NCBI GenBank assembly: GCA_022393335.1
Contig: JAJEKB010020935.1
Span: 1,084,771 to 1,148,770, forward strand
DNA: 64,000 nt
Source: Macrotrachela quadricornifera
Taxonomy: Eukaryota; Rotifera; Eurotatoria; Philodinida; Philodinidae
Direction of reading: 5' to 3'
A program made the translations under genes and the position numbers. How positions within the stretch are numbered: position 1 is the first letter of the stretch; each line of letters begins with the position of its first letter. Below are positions 9,830-22,590 of this stretch, piece after piece. The notes under the pieces were generated by a model. It did no database searches, was not told the DNA's origin, and was given only the letters and a program-made list of their open reading frames with translations.

Positions 9830-11262
9830 TTAATCTTTCAAAATTTTTGCGTTGTGATTGATTGCAGGAATAGGGCAGCTATCGGATATGGCGTTTGCAT
9901 CATTTTAAATAATTGTGTATCTTTAAATTGGCAGATAATGAAATAATGTCTGAGAAGTCTTCAGTCTGTTCTTATATGGGAAGTGAATCATTTTTATTTA
10001 TAACTTAAATATCGTCAATTATTTCTTCATTAAAGGTAGGTCAAATTCGACTTGAATTAGCATCATTATTCATGTTGTTAATTTTTTTCATTGAAAATTA
10101 CATAATCTGACCATGCTTACGTCTCTTGTTCGTTAATTCAATTTACAATGATAGAAAATCATAGTTGAAAATTGTTCGCATGAAAGCTCAAAGCGATTTT
10201 GAAAATGATATACTCAATCAGATCCCAAAACGATATTTAACATCTCAATAGGTAAACTATTTAAATAGATTCATCAATCGACAAAAACAACAGATAACTG
10301 TTTATAAAAACAATTGACATTTTAAACGTATCTTCGACGACTAATGACACTTTTTAAACAGTTTAGATAATTTTCATAATAAACACCTCATAATAATCAA
10401 TAAATGTTACATCTAAGTGGTGAATATTTTTTCATTGATAAACCGATTGATTATATACAAATTATAATCAAATTAATATTTATTTATTTTTTTAAAAGTG
10501 TGCAAAGAATTTTTCTTTCATCGGTTGGGTTCTTTTATATTTAGATTTAATCGAACAGTATTCACATTAATTCGATTATAATTTGTACATCATTAATCTG
10601 ATATTTTAATAAGAAAAAACATTTATTAGTTGTATTGATATTTCATACTTCGAATAAGTGACGAATGCGGTAGATAGAAGACTATTTTCCTGCTGCTAGC
10701 TAGGTGTTGGTGAAGAAAAGATAAATCATAATGTGTATGACGAGCTTCTAATATATAGAAGATTAATATAGTAGAAAAATGTGCATCTCTATTTTGATTA
10801 GTAAATTCAATTTTGTTGGGATCAAATTCTAACATATTGAAGTTCACAGATATATGATGTAGTTAGAAGTAATATTGATACACTAAAAAGTCCTACAATT
10901 AATGTGTTCCAAGTCGATTTCAAAATGAACTAAGCTACTCTCATGTACAAGGATCACTATCTGTTTTCACTCTAGGATATATCTTTTAAAGATCATTTAT
11001 CTTTTGATGATTTCACATTTCTTTTTTTTTTATTGAATAGGAAACTCAACTCTTTCAAATATCTCCTTTGATGAACGTACTTATAATGAGCATTCTATAT
11101 TAATTAATCTCATTGAAAACTATTTTATGCACTTGTTCTATGTTAATCAATTACGAGCGATTCTTTTGATTATATTGGCATCTATATATCACATATGTAA
11201 TGTTTAATTGAATAGCATATTTTTGATATAATACAAAAGAAGCTTTTATATTACAAATAGTA
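9830..11262. other. Intergenic, no gene supported
   Basis: AT-rich DNA with short frames only (such as 10626-10847, -) that lack recognisable features. I see no clear TIR or tandem array here. Confidence 0.35.
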
Positions 11263-11420
11263 AACGTGAGAAAAGTTAGCACCATATTCGAACATATCCA
11301 GTTTATATTCGCTATATTACTTGAGTTGGGTTTAAGATCCATGAGCTAGGTATAGAATTTTATTCTGTGCCGAACTCGTGGATCTTAGACTCAACTCAAG
11401 TAATATAACGAGTTCGGACA
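11263..11420. mobile_element. Small palindromic MITE (copy A)
   Basis: After a leader GAAAAGTTAGCACCATATTC, the sequence forms a hairpin. TATTACTTGAGTTGGGTTTA and AGATCCATGAG pair with CTCGTGGATCTTAGACTCAA and CTCAAGTAATATA around a short loop at about 11350-11375. A second copy with the same leader and orientation lies at 14449-14605. The size (about 150 bp) and structure fit a miniature inverted-repeat element. Confidence 0.75.
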
Positions 11421-11926
11421 AGAGAAGCTTGACTATGATGCTAAGTTTTCTGACGTAAACTTCTATTGATCTTTCCAACAACTTATTCTACTCATAGTAA
11501 TGATAACCTTTCAAAATTTTTGTGCGAATTGAATAAAAAAATAATGTTCAACAGTACAGATCTATCTTGTTTCATATATACCATGAGAATGCAACACTCT
11601 ATTTTATAGAAACTATGTCTGGATCTGTTCGCTATATGCGTTTCAGAATCTGTTGTATTCAAAAAAAAATATACTTCGATACATTTACATATGTGACAGT
11701 TCTCCCTACATGTGTAAAACTTCTTCATTGTCGAAATATGATATATAATTTTTAGAGCAGTATTATATGATAATAGTCTTGTGCTATTCATTTATGTTTA
11801 ATATTAAAAAAACGTGTCTACAACATCAAAAACAATATATGTATACACGCATAGTTAGAATGTAAATCAAATCAGTATCAATTTTACGACAGTTTAGTCC
11901 TTCATCATGTTGATCGAGTAATTCTA

Positions 11927-12776
11927 ATTGACATATATGTTGTTCACATCATATCCTTCAATTTTTTCCAAATATCCGGCGATGATCCAAGACAATACGA
12001 AAGGCATCCAAAGAACAGTAAAATAAGATATATAACTTGTAACTACTATATACTGAATACTAAAACTAAATGGTAAAGAAAATGCCTGAATAACCAACAC
12101 AGACGACCAAGGTATTTGTAATACGAGAATTAATACTACACATGACACTAATTGTATAATCATTCGACGATATTTATGCCAAACCATTTGTTGACGAAGA
12201 TGTTGTTTTTGTTTAATTACACGAATGACTAATAAAATATTGAAAATAATCATTATAAGTAATGGTAAAATGTCGTTGAATACTGCATCAAATAGAACCA
12301 GACCAGGAAATCCAATATATCATGCAGATGAACACCAAATTTGGTTATAATCTGACGATCTTACACAAGCTATAGTGAATGTATATTGAGTGTAGTAAAT
12401 AAAAGGATATATAACGACTATTGCCAATGGAACATAGTGAATAAATATACGTCATTTGTGAGTATTGAGCCATCGATGATGAAATACAAGAATATGTCTT
12501 TCAATTGAAGCCCAAACCATTAGCATAGTTTTTCCTTTTTAAGTAACTACACCTATAAGAAACCAAGCATAACCTAGACAAAGATAAGTTAGGTAATTTG
12601 GAATATCAACAGTTTCAAAGAAAAGTCCTAGAATAAGAAGAAAAATAAGAGATAAAATTTCAAAAATAAGCATAATCCAAAAACGAATAGTTGCTCATAA
12701 GGCTTCATCAAAGATTGGATATGATATTGTGTAATTGTTTTCATTACTATCAATCAAACTCTCATTCGACGACATG
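11927..12776 (-). pseudogene. GPCR pseudogene with four in-frame stops
   Basis: Read from ATG at 12776, one frame runs through a complete seven-helix receptor homologous to the 6.9-7.5 kb gene. It has an N-terminus with NYT, TM1 (FWIMLIFEILSLIFLLI), TM2, TM3 with the DRY-equivalent WASIERH, TM4, TM5 (DILPLLIMIIFNILLV), TM6 (CVVLILVLQIPWSSVLV) and TM7 (FTVLWMPFVLSW). Four codons are stops, three TGA and one TAA, and no frameshift is needed. It is therefore decayed by substitutions only. The intact-looking C-terminal frame (11924-12253) is just its last part. Confidence 0.85.
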
Positions 12777-14448
12777 TTAATCATAATTTCCTAGAATAGT
12801 AATAAGTAAAAGTTACATGAAAGAGATCACTTGTTGTTTATATGTCAATTTGTTTTCTAGAAAAAGAATAAAATACATTATATTTGATTTGAAACTGTTT
12901 ATTTAGCAGAAGAATATATCAGTCTTCATATTTTTTATTACCTATTTCATCAGATACATAGATAACATTGTCATTGGTATTTACATAATTAACAATAGAA
13001 ATATATCTCCATAGTTAACAAAAGATTATCTCAGAATTTGAATGGCATTCGTAGAGATAATAAATGATTTACAGTTAAAATTCTAAGTCCTTATATCGGA
13101 AAAAAAATACAAATTATACTTTTCTGCCATTAACAAGTCACTTTTACATGTATCATTCAAAGATTATCATTGTGCATACCTTGCTAAAATGATAATTTTC
13201 ACTGATAAATCAATTTTACAAACATCAAAATATTATATAACCAATATTTACTATAGTCTTCACAATAATATAAGAGAAAAATGCAGATATTTTTAAGAGA
13301 CTGCTCGATTTTACATTTCGTATTACTGTTTCTTTGATATTCTCGATAATGAAAGACGTAAAATGCATCGTCTAATATCAGATGATAACAAAAATAATAA
13401 GAAGCTTCTTTAATATGTTGCACTCTTATCAACATTAATAACATAAAATCATATAATTTATAATTATAAGCATCTTTGGACGTCATAAAATAAAATGCAC
13501 TGAAAAATAAAATCATGAATTCATTCTATAAAGTTGATTCCGTCACAGGAATTAATATAGAACTGAAATAATCATCTTTCATTAGTTAGAAAATTACTTG
13601 ATGAGATCGAATGTTTTTTTATAAAAAGACTTTTGATGCGTAAAGAATTTTGTTTTATCTTCGTAAAAATGATAAGATCAAATATTTTGAAATTATTTAT
13701 TCTAACGTATTATTCTGAATTCGTCATAAAAAGCGACATAACTCATATTTTGTCGCTGACTACTAATCGTGCTGTATGTAAAAAAACTTGCACACCTTGC
13801 TTTGAAGATGTTTCCTTACATACACATTCACTTAAACTATTCTATCTCTCAAATGATGGGTTACAAAGACTACTATGTTCTATCATAATCTAAATTTTTA
13901 TTCATTCAATTTTGAAAGAAATAATAACATACTATCGCTTCTTCAGAGATAATGCACAAAACTATTTCATTAGTAACAGTTCAAAGTTTTTGATAATTTC
14001 TATATTGTCTATTTTTGACTGGGTGTTTTACATTTAAAGAAGTTTTTTGGTATGATTTAGATTTAGGCTGGAAATTGATAGGTCTATTATTTGACAAACT
14101 TTATGACTGATAAAATATTTATCAATTCTACTGATGTATATAAGCCTATGATTATGTTCTAAGCGTTAGGTTTTACGCAATTTTATTAAAAAATAGAATA
14201 AATAGTTGAAAAATATAATGTCTCTCTGAGTTGTCTATCTGTTTTTATTTGTTTCTTTGATACTAAAAGCATGTCATTGACAACCTCTCCTTCAGTACTC
14301 AGCTAAGCTTATTTATTTTAATTTATTGATATTGTAACCAAAGATTTTCCATATAAATCTTATTTTTATTCTTCACAACGCTAGATAATCTCATGGCTTT
14401 ATTTCAACAATAAAATATAAGTGCATAAGAGTTTTCTACAAACTTTTA
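12777..14448. other. Intergenic, no gene supported
   Basis: AT-rich. Short frames at 13199-13516 (-) and 13633-13893 (+) have no signal peptide, domain or splice context that I can support as coding. Confidence 0.35.
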
Positions 14449-14605
14449 ACGTGGAAAAGTTAGCACCATATTCGAGTATGTTCAGTACAGATTTGTTATA
14501 TCGCTTGAATTGGGTTTAAAACTCATGAATTAGGTGCAGAATTAAATTCTGCATTTAACTTAGGGATCTTAGACTGAACTCAAGTGATGTAGTGAATTCA
14601 AATAG
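14449..14605. mobile_element. Small palindromic MITE (copy B)
   Basis: Same leader (GAAAAGTTAGCACCATATTC) and same hairpin plan as 11263-11420, more diverged. CGCTTGAATTGGGTTTAAAA on the left pairs imperfectly with AGACTGAACTCAAGTGATG on the right, with a TGCAGAATTAAATTCTGCA loop palindrome. Its greater divergence suggests it is the older insertion. Confidence 0.65.
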
Positions 14606-17600
14606 GAAATACCTTCGTAAATAGCCGAAAATAAATTCTCAGTATAAGTTAGAAGCTGGGTAATCTGTTCAGTTATGTAATGTACGAAACAGGAGGCAAG
14701 TAAATTCATTATGGGAGGAACAAAATGAATAATCGGCGGATTAGAAATCGGTAAAACAATAATATACTTTTTCCTTGTATTAAACGGAGAGAAAAAACTA
14801 AAACAAGAACAAAAAATTCTCTTTAAAATCTGAAATGGATAATGAATTCTGTTTCCATTTAAAAAAAAATAGAAAAAATAAAATCGTTAGTTATTGAAAT
14901 TGCTCAGTTCTAACTTATTATATATATATATAAGTTATACGAGAATAGACTAATTTATTTCGTATACAGGATTTACTACCGTGGGATTTACTGACGTCAA
15001 CAATTTTCATAAGGCGCGCTTTGTTTATATGCGAATTTTAAAAAGATTGAAATTATATTCATTCATGAACTTAAAAAATAATCGTCTAAAATATTTATAT
15101 CTTCAACTGTTTTACTTTTCTGTATGCCGCACTCGCTTACCCTTGCTCTTTTTAGTGAAATAAAGTAGTCACAAATTACAATTATGTCAAATATTTTTTG
15201 ATTTTTTTTCAGTTTTAGTATGAAAATTTTATAGTATAAACATTTAATATCATTATTTTTAAATAATATTATATTCTTCTTAAGAAATCGGATTTTATAT
15301 TCAAGTACTGGATTATTTCTTGGGATTAACCGATTAGAACAGAAATAAAATAAATTAGGGTGTTTATGTTTTGTTTTTGGTTGAATGAAGTGTAATAGTA
15401 CCAATAGAGAAATTTATTAAAAATGTTTCTATTAGACATACAATAATATAATTTTATTTTAAGAAAGACACTAACTAATAATGTCACATATAGAAACAAA
15501 AAGAATCCAACGCTGAATTTGTATATATTATCACAAAAAGGAGCAAATTTTTCCTCGATGGTACTACGTTTATATAGCATACTCTTTTGAAGCAAATTTT
15601 ACTGAATAAAATAAAACAAAACCATAAATAATATTTTAGTTGTGTATCATGTATTGAAACATTCCTTATAGTATATTTAATTAAATAACAATATTCGACA
15701 TTGATACTCATGCATTCAAAAAAAATTGCGACATAAAATATATATATTTACAACTGATTTTAAGAATGTTACAAATACAAAATAAAATAGAACGATTGAG
15801 CATATTACAAATAAAAAAAATATTATGAATGTGATTGATCCAATTTTATTTAATGTTTCTAATCAATCTTTGTCTAATCTGATATAAAAACTTAAGAGAA
15901 TATAAATTGTTAAGATTGTCATTATCGTTTAGAAACTAAACAAAAAATATTTTATTGCTGAAGATTATCGAAGAAATAAATGTTTAATAATTTTTCATCT
16001 ATAATTTAAGGATTTAATTTTAATATTTATTTTAGAGCTAGCATAAGTAATACTCTCTAATTGCTCAAACGCATTAATGTTCAATAATATCCCGCTATCT
16101 TAAAAAAAAACATTTCATTAATTTTAAAATTGTTTTAGTTGGAACACTATTTTAGTCAAAATAAACCTATAAACTGTTTTTTGTTTGCTTTCAAACTGTT
16201 TAAAGTAATGTCGTCATCTATATTTAAATGTCATAAATACAAATTAATCCAGACTTTCGTTTTGAAAAAAATACGATTTTTTAAAAAAATGTTTCAAAGT
16301 AATAATAAAATACTAGAAACATTATTTTATACAACCATTTTTAATTTAAATTGAATTAATTGTTTCATATGAAATTCATTTCATATTCTCTAAACAACGA
16401 ATTACTTCATACCAATCTTGGGTTGAAATAAAAACACATAATTAGTCACTAAAAAAGTGAGTTTTCTTGAGATTAATAATTCTGCTTTCTTCTTACTATT
16501 CTTCATTTTTTTTTCATTTGAATTTATTTTTCTCATTAAATAGAATATCCTTTGAAAACTTGGTTTCTAATAAAGTACTTATGTAAAAAAAGATATAAAT
16601 ATTTAAACATCTCATAAGAGCTTTATTTGAAATTGATATTGAATAACTAATCAATTATTTATTTATAATAAATATATTATGGGCTCTGTTCAAAATTTGA
16701 TCAAACGTCTTTTTCCATATGAAATTATAACTTATCGTATAGTTGACTTAAATAATATATTATTGAAGGAAAGCAATAATTCACTAACAAATAATGAATT
16801 CGTATGCGTTGTTTTTTTACAGTTTCGGATATCATAGAACAATTCATCTTACACGCTTTTTTTAAAACTCATTTTGTTAGATTAATAATAGTCGAATTCT
16901 TTAATATATCATCAATTTTTCGAATTAACAATAATGAATCAATTTAGAAAGTGGCGCGTTTCTCTTATTTCATAATTTAATTAATGATATCAATACCAAT
17001 TTATTTCTTGATCAAATAATGTTATCAGAGATATAAAATAAAATTGTTACATCTGTTCAACTAACAATGTATTAATTTAAATTCGTAAGTTATATGAATT
17101 ATAGTTGGAGAAAACTAATGATCACAATATAGGATTAAGAAATGAGCTGTATAATACTATAGTAATACCATTTACTGGAATTAAGGGTCTCCTACAACTT
17201 ACGATTTAATACACTTTTTATGAAATCATTTTAAAAATATTAGGAATGAAAATTGAACTATTGAGCATGAGTAAAAAACTATAGAAGTCATCAATACAAT
17301 TTCACGAACGTTTGACATGTGAAATACACCTTTGATATAGAAAATAGATTTTTTCTTTTCGTTTGATGAATGTAACCACGAACTATAGTTAGATTTCAGT
17401 GCATTGCCACGAACCTTTGATATAGGAAATAAATCAATATGACATTAATTGTTGATACTTCGATTATTAAAGATATTTAATACATCGAAGCATATCTCCG
17501 TTTAGCAAATCAGTTTATAGTAATGACGCTATAGCAGAACATAAATTGTTTGGTTTTCATTCTTTACTAAATCTTAGCATTGGAAAATATTTCATTGATG

Positions 17601-17855
17601 AATTTTTTCAATAACAGTGAGATATTACTCGAAAAATACACTGATAAAAACATCATTAAAATACATGTAAATTCATTATGAGAAGCATTAACAGCACTGT
17701 TGTTGTATTTCTACTTATTTTGACTTTAACTCCATGATCATGAAAAGTTTTTATTCCATAAAATTCCTACTTACTAATGATAAATATGAAATTTGATCTT
17801 CTACTGTTTATGACATAAGAACTACAGGTTTTAAATTTTAGTTATTTGTGATACT
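14606..17855. other. Long AT-rich gene desert
   Basis: Over 3 kb with no supportable gene. All frames are short and lysine/asparagine/isoleucine-rich, as expected from base composition. Simple TA runs occur near 14921-14932. No tandem array or TIR pair was noticed. Confidence 0.35.
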
Positions 17856-18643
17856 ACTTAGGGCAATCCAAAAATAGTGATCATTCTATCATATATTCGT
17901 ATAGATCGCTTGAAAAAATTTTCTTTTTTTCTATGAACAGATAGAACGTCTTTTGCTTTATCTTTCTATACTAATTGATCACTATTCAACTCATATTATA
18001 ATAATAAAATTTCGAGAAAAACTGTTTTCTTTTGAAAACTAGCTGGTAGCATTTGAACCATACTGAATGTGACATAAAAAAATGGAATACTTTTGCATTT
18101 CATTTTATTATCACTTAATACGTTTTCTTAAAAAAACAAAATATACCATAAGATGCAACGTGAAAAGCTCTACAATTGATAAAGAACTGCTTATTTTATA
18201 ACTGTACTATTAATTTTCGAAATGACCAAAACTCTAAGCGATCATATTTCGACGTTGCGAAAACGAGATGGTTTTTTTTGATAAAAGATGAATTCGTTTA
18301 TTTTTCTATCGTATCTTTTTATAGTTGTTCTTTCTAAATTGTAAAACTTTTGATGCTGCATCTTCTGGTAAATTTGTTTGTTTTTAAATTTAACTTATTA
18401 GGTGATAATAAAATGAAATACAGAACTATCCCACCCATTATGATCTAATGCTATCAGCTAGTTTTCAGCAGAAAACAGTTTTTATCGAAATTTTAGTATT
18501 ATCATATGAGTTGAATAGCGATCAAATAGCATAGACAGATAAAGCAAAAGACGCTCTATCTATTCATAAAAGATGACATTTTTTTTCAAGCGATCTATAC
18601 GAAAATATGATAGGATGACCAATATGTTTTGATTGCCCTAAGT
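17856..18643. mobile_element. Nested foldback element
   Basis: The outer arms begin ACTTAGGGCAATCCAAAA and end GATTGCCCTAAGT, and pair over about 270 bp (TCGTATAGATCGCTTGAAAA against TTTTCAAGCGATCTATACGA). The centre (about 18133-18395) is a second inverted repeat beginning AAACAAAATATACCATAAG and containing GATGCAACGTGAAAAGCTCT. That inner core is the same repeat family as the core of the 29.6-30.6 kb foldback. No coding is visible. Confidence 0.75.
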
Positions 18644-20100
18644 AATAAGCACCAAATGGTGACACTGATCATTTGACAGAGAATAACCAGACTGATAGTG
18701 TGGTCCAAAAGTCACCGAATAGTCTATGATTGTAGAAAAATTTCGATAGGAATATGATAGAAATCTACAGTTTTCATCGTTGGAAACAAAGTGATAAAGA
18801 TGCATTGAATCATATATTGTAAAGTTTTCTGATGAGGCTTCTGAAAATCAGCATTCGCGTATGAATGTCTAATTAACGATTTAATTTTCACGAGCATAAT
18901 AATGCTGCCATTTAAAGATCCATAAATTAACCCAAAATTCACATTTTTAGCTGTAGTGAGTCAAGTGTTATAAATGTCTTCTGAGAGACTGAGTGATTTT
19001 TGAAAAATTCACATTTTTTATATAAATTTACTTTCATCATCATATCTGATATACGTCGTTATTATGTTCCTGTAGAAATTTATTCGCAATCAAATAATTC
19101 CTGGTGATCCGTGCATGATCCTATAGATCTGTAGTATAAATTATCATCGATCAACAATGATGCAGTGACAATATACATTACTCATTGAAAATATTGTCAT
19201 ACTAAGGTTTTCATAGTCATCAAAGCAAAACGAAAAAGTATTGTTAAAACATATTTTTTTTCTGAAAAGAACGCGAAATTTAGGCTTTTTTAATGATTTT
19301 GGTCAAGTTTACTTGAAAATAAATTGTAAAAATGATTTAAATATAAATAATTGGATCGATCAACACATGTAAACGTATTTCTGACTATTTATTGTCTGCC
19401 TGGATATAATTGATCTGCCATAAATCAAAAAATGTAATGGTATACAACACTTAAAAGACTAAAATTTTGCACATTATCCTAAATATATCTGAATATTATA
19501 TTCTTTCTGATATAAGTGATTAGTACATTTAAATATTCTTCAATTATTTACATTATCTAATGTAGAATAACATACTTATTAGTATTATACTATAATAAGA
19601 TAACATAAATAGAGGCTCAATTTCATTAGTAATATAAAAGAAAAGAGAGTATCTTTTTTTTACAATCTGTTCAAAAGTTTATTAAATAATACTCTACTAT
19701 TGTTCATAATCGTATATCAATACAGTTCTATTTTAAAATTCCATGTAGCATTCTTTTTAACATAGACAATATTATCGATTCAGATCGTTAGATTCAATGA
19801 AAATCTTTAATAAATAATAAAGCAATAATAGATTTATTTGTATACATTAAGAAAATTTTTGTAGGCAGTGCAACAAAATATTGAATTAAACAAACGTTCG
19901 GTTTATTTTTTTTTCTTCGGAAAAATATGTATCTATATTTGAAATTTATTAATAAATTATATATTTTTATATTTGTTAAGTGAAAGACTCTGTTATTCAT
20001 TTTTGCTTTATGAATATGAAGAGTTTTTTTTTCATGTAGGTCAATCTTAAAATTTATAAAAGAAAATCAATATCTATAGAACATATCTAATATAAATTAT
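18644..20100. other. Intergenic, with GPCR-unit flank relic
   Basis: No gene supported. About 19550-19690 resembles the GPCR 3' flank at 6110-6240 (TTATTAGTATTATACTATAA and GAGGCTCAATTTCA phrases), placing a fourth decayed GPCR unit here with the relic at 20101-20245. Confidence 0.4.
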
Positions 20101-20245
20101 CCAATTATACCATATGGTAAATCACGTATCTGATTAATATTGAGACATGATAAAGGAAGATTATAGAAAAGAAATAATAATGAACACGAAGTCAATTGTA
20201 AAATTATTCTTCGATATTTATGTCATTGTACTCGTTGATTAAATA
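20101..20245 (-). pseudogene. GPCR relic (TM6 region only)
   Basis: On the minus strand the translation gives HKYRRIILQLTSCSLLFLFY, then NLPLSCLN and a DLPYG ending. This matches the intracellular loop 3/TM6 region of the 7-kb receptor (YKYRRMIIQLALCSTLFLLF...VPYG). A TGA stands where the receptor has the Trp of IQWYKYRR. Nothing else of the gene is recognisable nearby. Confidence 0.7.
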
Positions 20246-21123
20246 GTATTTGAGACTAAACATAGCTTAGCTGAAGATTAGTTCGATAATATACAACATC
20301 AATAATTTATCAGAATATACCAAAAATTTTGATATATTCTAATTATTTCTATTATTAAATGTCGAGAAATAAAGTTATTTGTATTACATTTTTAAAGAAA
20401 GAATCAATATTTATATAATTTATTATTCTATCTCAAATATGAATTATGATGTCATCATCTCATGCAGATTAAAATTTTACTAGGTTTTACATAATCAATT
20501 AAATGTATATGCTCTCATTGCCAGAAAATTTTATTAAAAAGTGATTGATTCTATTCCATTTTGAAGACAAATGAAAATTTTTCATTTGTTTTATTTATGT
20601 AATTTATTTGTGTTAATTAAAACATGTTATGTGATAAAGTTGTTATAGGTGCATTACACTTCATTGATTTAATAATTAAAATTATATATAAAGAAAGAAG
20701 CGAATGAGAGTTTACCATAGTTTCCATATCTTTTAAAAAAAGAAAGAAAAAAAAAAATAAAAAAGTTTTCATATGATTTTCCATTCATCGCCTGCAAGAA
20801 GAAATACACAGCATGAAACGTCATCATGCACTTATGACTACTCGCTTTCTCATTATTATTATTATTGTTATGTTGTTTCTAGGCAATAAAAAAATATTTC
20901 TATATGTGAAAAAAAAAAGATAGACGGTACCGAAAGAGTTAGTCGGAAAGAATAGAAAAGAATTGAGTCAATTTTGCCTTCTCTTTGAAAGACTTAGTTT
21001 TTCTTTTGTCTTTACAAAAAAAAGAACACTTAACAAGAAATATTGCCAGTTTAAACCTATTTACATTTACTATTAAGATATAACCATTTTTTTATTTGTA
21101 TTATTAACAAATAAAATTACACT
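20246..21123. other. Spacer upstream of the first PLAC8 gene
   Basis: AT-rich DNA with A-runs near 20735-20765 and 20907-20920. It presumably contains the promoter of the PLAC8 gene, but no specific element can be named. Confidence 0.3.
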
Positions 21124-21623
21124 ATGGCAGGACAAGCTGATTGGAATGGTGAGTATTATTGTTATTCTATGAATGATATTATTTATTAGATTTTTTAATT
21201 TTATAGAATCATTATTTGGTTGTTTTGATGATTGTGAAACATGTCTTTGTGGTTACTGTTGTGCACCATGTTTATTTGGTCAAAATGCTGAAAAAATTGA
21301 TAATAGCAATTGTTGCCTCATGTGTTGTGCTTATATGCTTCTCACTGAATGTTATTTATGTTGGGTTCCGCATTATTTCAAACGACAAGTTCTTCGACAA
21401 AAATATAATTTACGAGAAGATCCAAATTGTGGTGATTGTCCGGCTACACTTTGTTGTAGTCCATGTGCTCTTTGTCAAGAGGCACGTTTTCTTAAACGTA
21501 GAGGTATATTTACAATTTTGAAATGAAATAATTTATTTTTATTTTCATTTTCTTATAGCTCCACAAGTAGTTGTTGTAGCGGGTATAGTTCCACAGATGG
21601 TTCAACCTGGTAGAAATTATTAA
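21124..21623 (+). CDS. PLAC8-family Cys-rich protein (copy 1)
   Basis: Three exons: 21124-21148, 21207-21503 and 21559-21623. The introns are 58 and 55 nt, both splitting a codon after its first base, and the protein is 128 residues. The short first exon encodes MAGQADWN. The middle exon holds the whole PLAC8 domain: ESLFGCFDDCETCLCGYCC, APCLFGQNAEKI, a central hydrophobic Cys-rich stretch (CCLMCCAYMLL...CYLCWVPHY) and CCSPCALCQEARFLKRR. The C-terminus is a short hydrophobic/Pro tail (APQVVVVAGIVP). The family includes placenta-specific 8, cornifelin and plant FW2.2/PCR proteins, which are small membrane-associated Cys-rich proteins with no assigned enzyme activity. The layout is identical to the copy at 25.5 kb. 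Confidence 0.9.
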
Positions 21624-21731
21624 ATTGAACAAGAATATTTCTAATCAATTGAAAACTAATTATATATAATTAATCATATGCCTCATAATTCATTGCTTAT
21701 ATTTTTCTTTTACTCGTTTTGTCAGCTTTAA

Positions 21732-21737
21732 AATAAA
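21732..21737 (+). promoter_or_regulatory. Poly(A) signal of PLAC8 copy 1
   Basis: AATAAA 109 nt after the stop. It sits in a 3' region (GTCAGCTTTAAAATAAAT) that is partly conserved after the second copy (ATCAGCTTTGAAATATAT, near 26133). Confidence 0.5.
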
Positions 21738-21739
21738 TA

Positions 21740-22339
21740 TTAATTATGACATGATCATTAAAAGAAAGCTTGTTTTCTTTTCCTAATGATGATCAAATGT
21801 AAAAAAAGAAAAAGAAAAAAAATATTTTAATATAAATAATGTGATCTTTAAAGAAAAAAATAAGGTAAATTAGAAACAGATGTTCGTTTTATTGAATGAC
21901 TTTTTGAACGGCCGTTGTTGTCCTATAATTGCAATTTGAATTCATAGCTTGTTGTTTTTTTAGACACAGTTGTTTAATGAAAAGGTAATTGAATGAACAA
22001 ACGTCAAATGTTGCTTTTCAAAAATCGACCTTAATATTTGCTAAAAAATAATTATTAGGATTAATGTTCATTCAAATGAATGATAATTTAATCAATCCAT
22101 TGAGAATATACAAAGCAAGACATCATTCATATAGATGAATATTTTATGTTTGAGAAGTCTTAAATGAATATTTTTATTAAATAGATCTAATACATTAGTA
22201 ACTATGATGTACTGTTGAAACATTTAAAACTTTTTTTATCTTATACAATAAATGTATTTTTTTAGTAGGGAAAGAGTATGAGTTAAATTTCACTTTGATG
22301 ATAAGTTATCGATCGTTTTTAATGTATTATACAAGAAAC
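21740..22339. other. Spacer, nothing recognised
   Basis: AT-rich DNA after the first PLAC8 gene. No gene, repeat or inverted repeat was noticed. Confidence 0.3.
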
Positions 22340-22344
22340 CAGCA

Positions 22345-22590
22345 GTAGTGTCAAACTTGAAAGTTGAATTCAAGTATTTCAGATATCTAAATATTCCCCT
22401 TTCCAGCTTTTCACCCACATCTTCAGGTGGTCCTGTGAGTTTTTGACTCCTTCCTCTTCAAGGTCTCCGATCTCACTTTCACCTGGTCCTTCAGAACTCT
22501 GCACTACCCTCCGTCAAGCATTCTACCCTCAATCCTCTTCTCTTCCCCTTTGAATACTTGAATACTTAAACTCAAGTTCCAATCATGGCG
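22345..22590. repeat. Minisatellite element with inverted ends (copy 2)
   Basis: This is the reverse complement of the 4.9-5.4 kb element, shorter (about four units). It contains GGTCCTGTGAG, CACTTTCACCTGGTCC and CTTCTCTTCCCCTTTGAATA. Its ends are AACTTGAAAGTTGAATTC on the left and AATACTTAAACTCAAGTT on the right, an imperfect terminal inverted repeat. A C-rich strand in AT-rich surroundings. Confidence 0.7.

Noticed and set aside
12254..12776. Treating the 11.9-12.3 kb C-terminal frame as a live short GPCR gene
   Set aside because: The upstream sequence continues the same receptor in frame with four stops, so the whole is a pseudogene.
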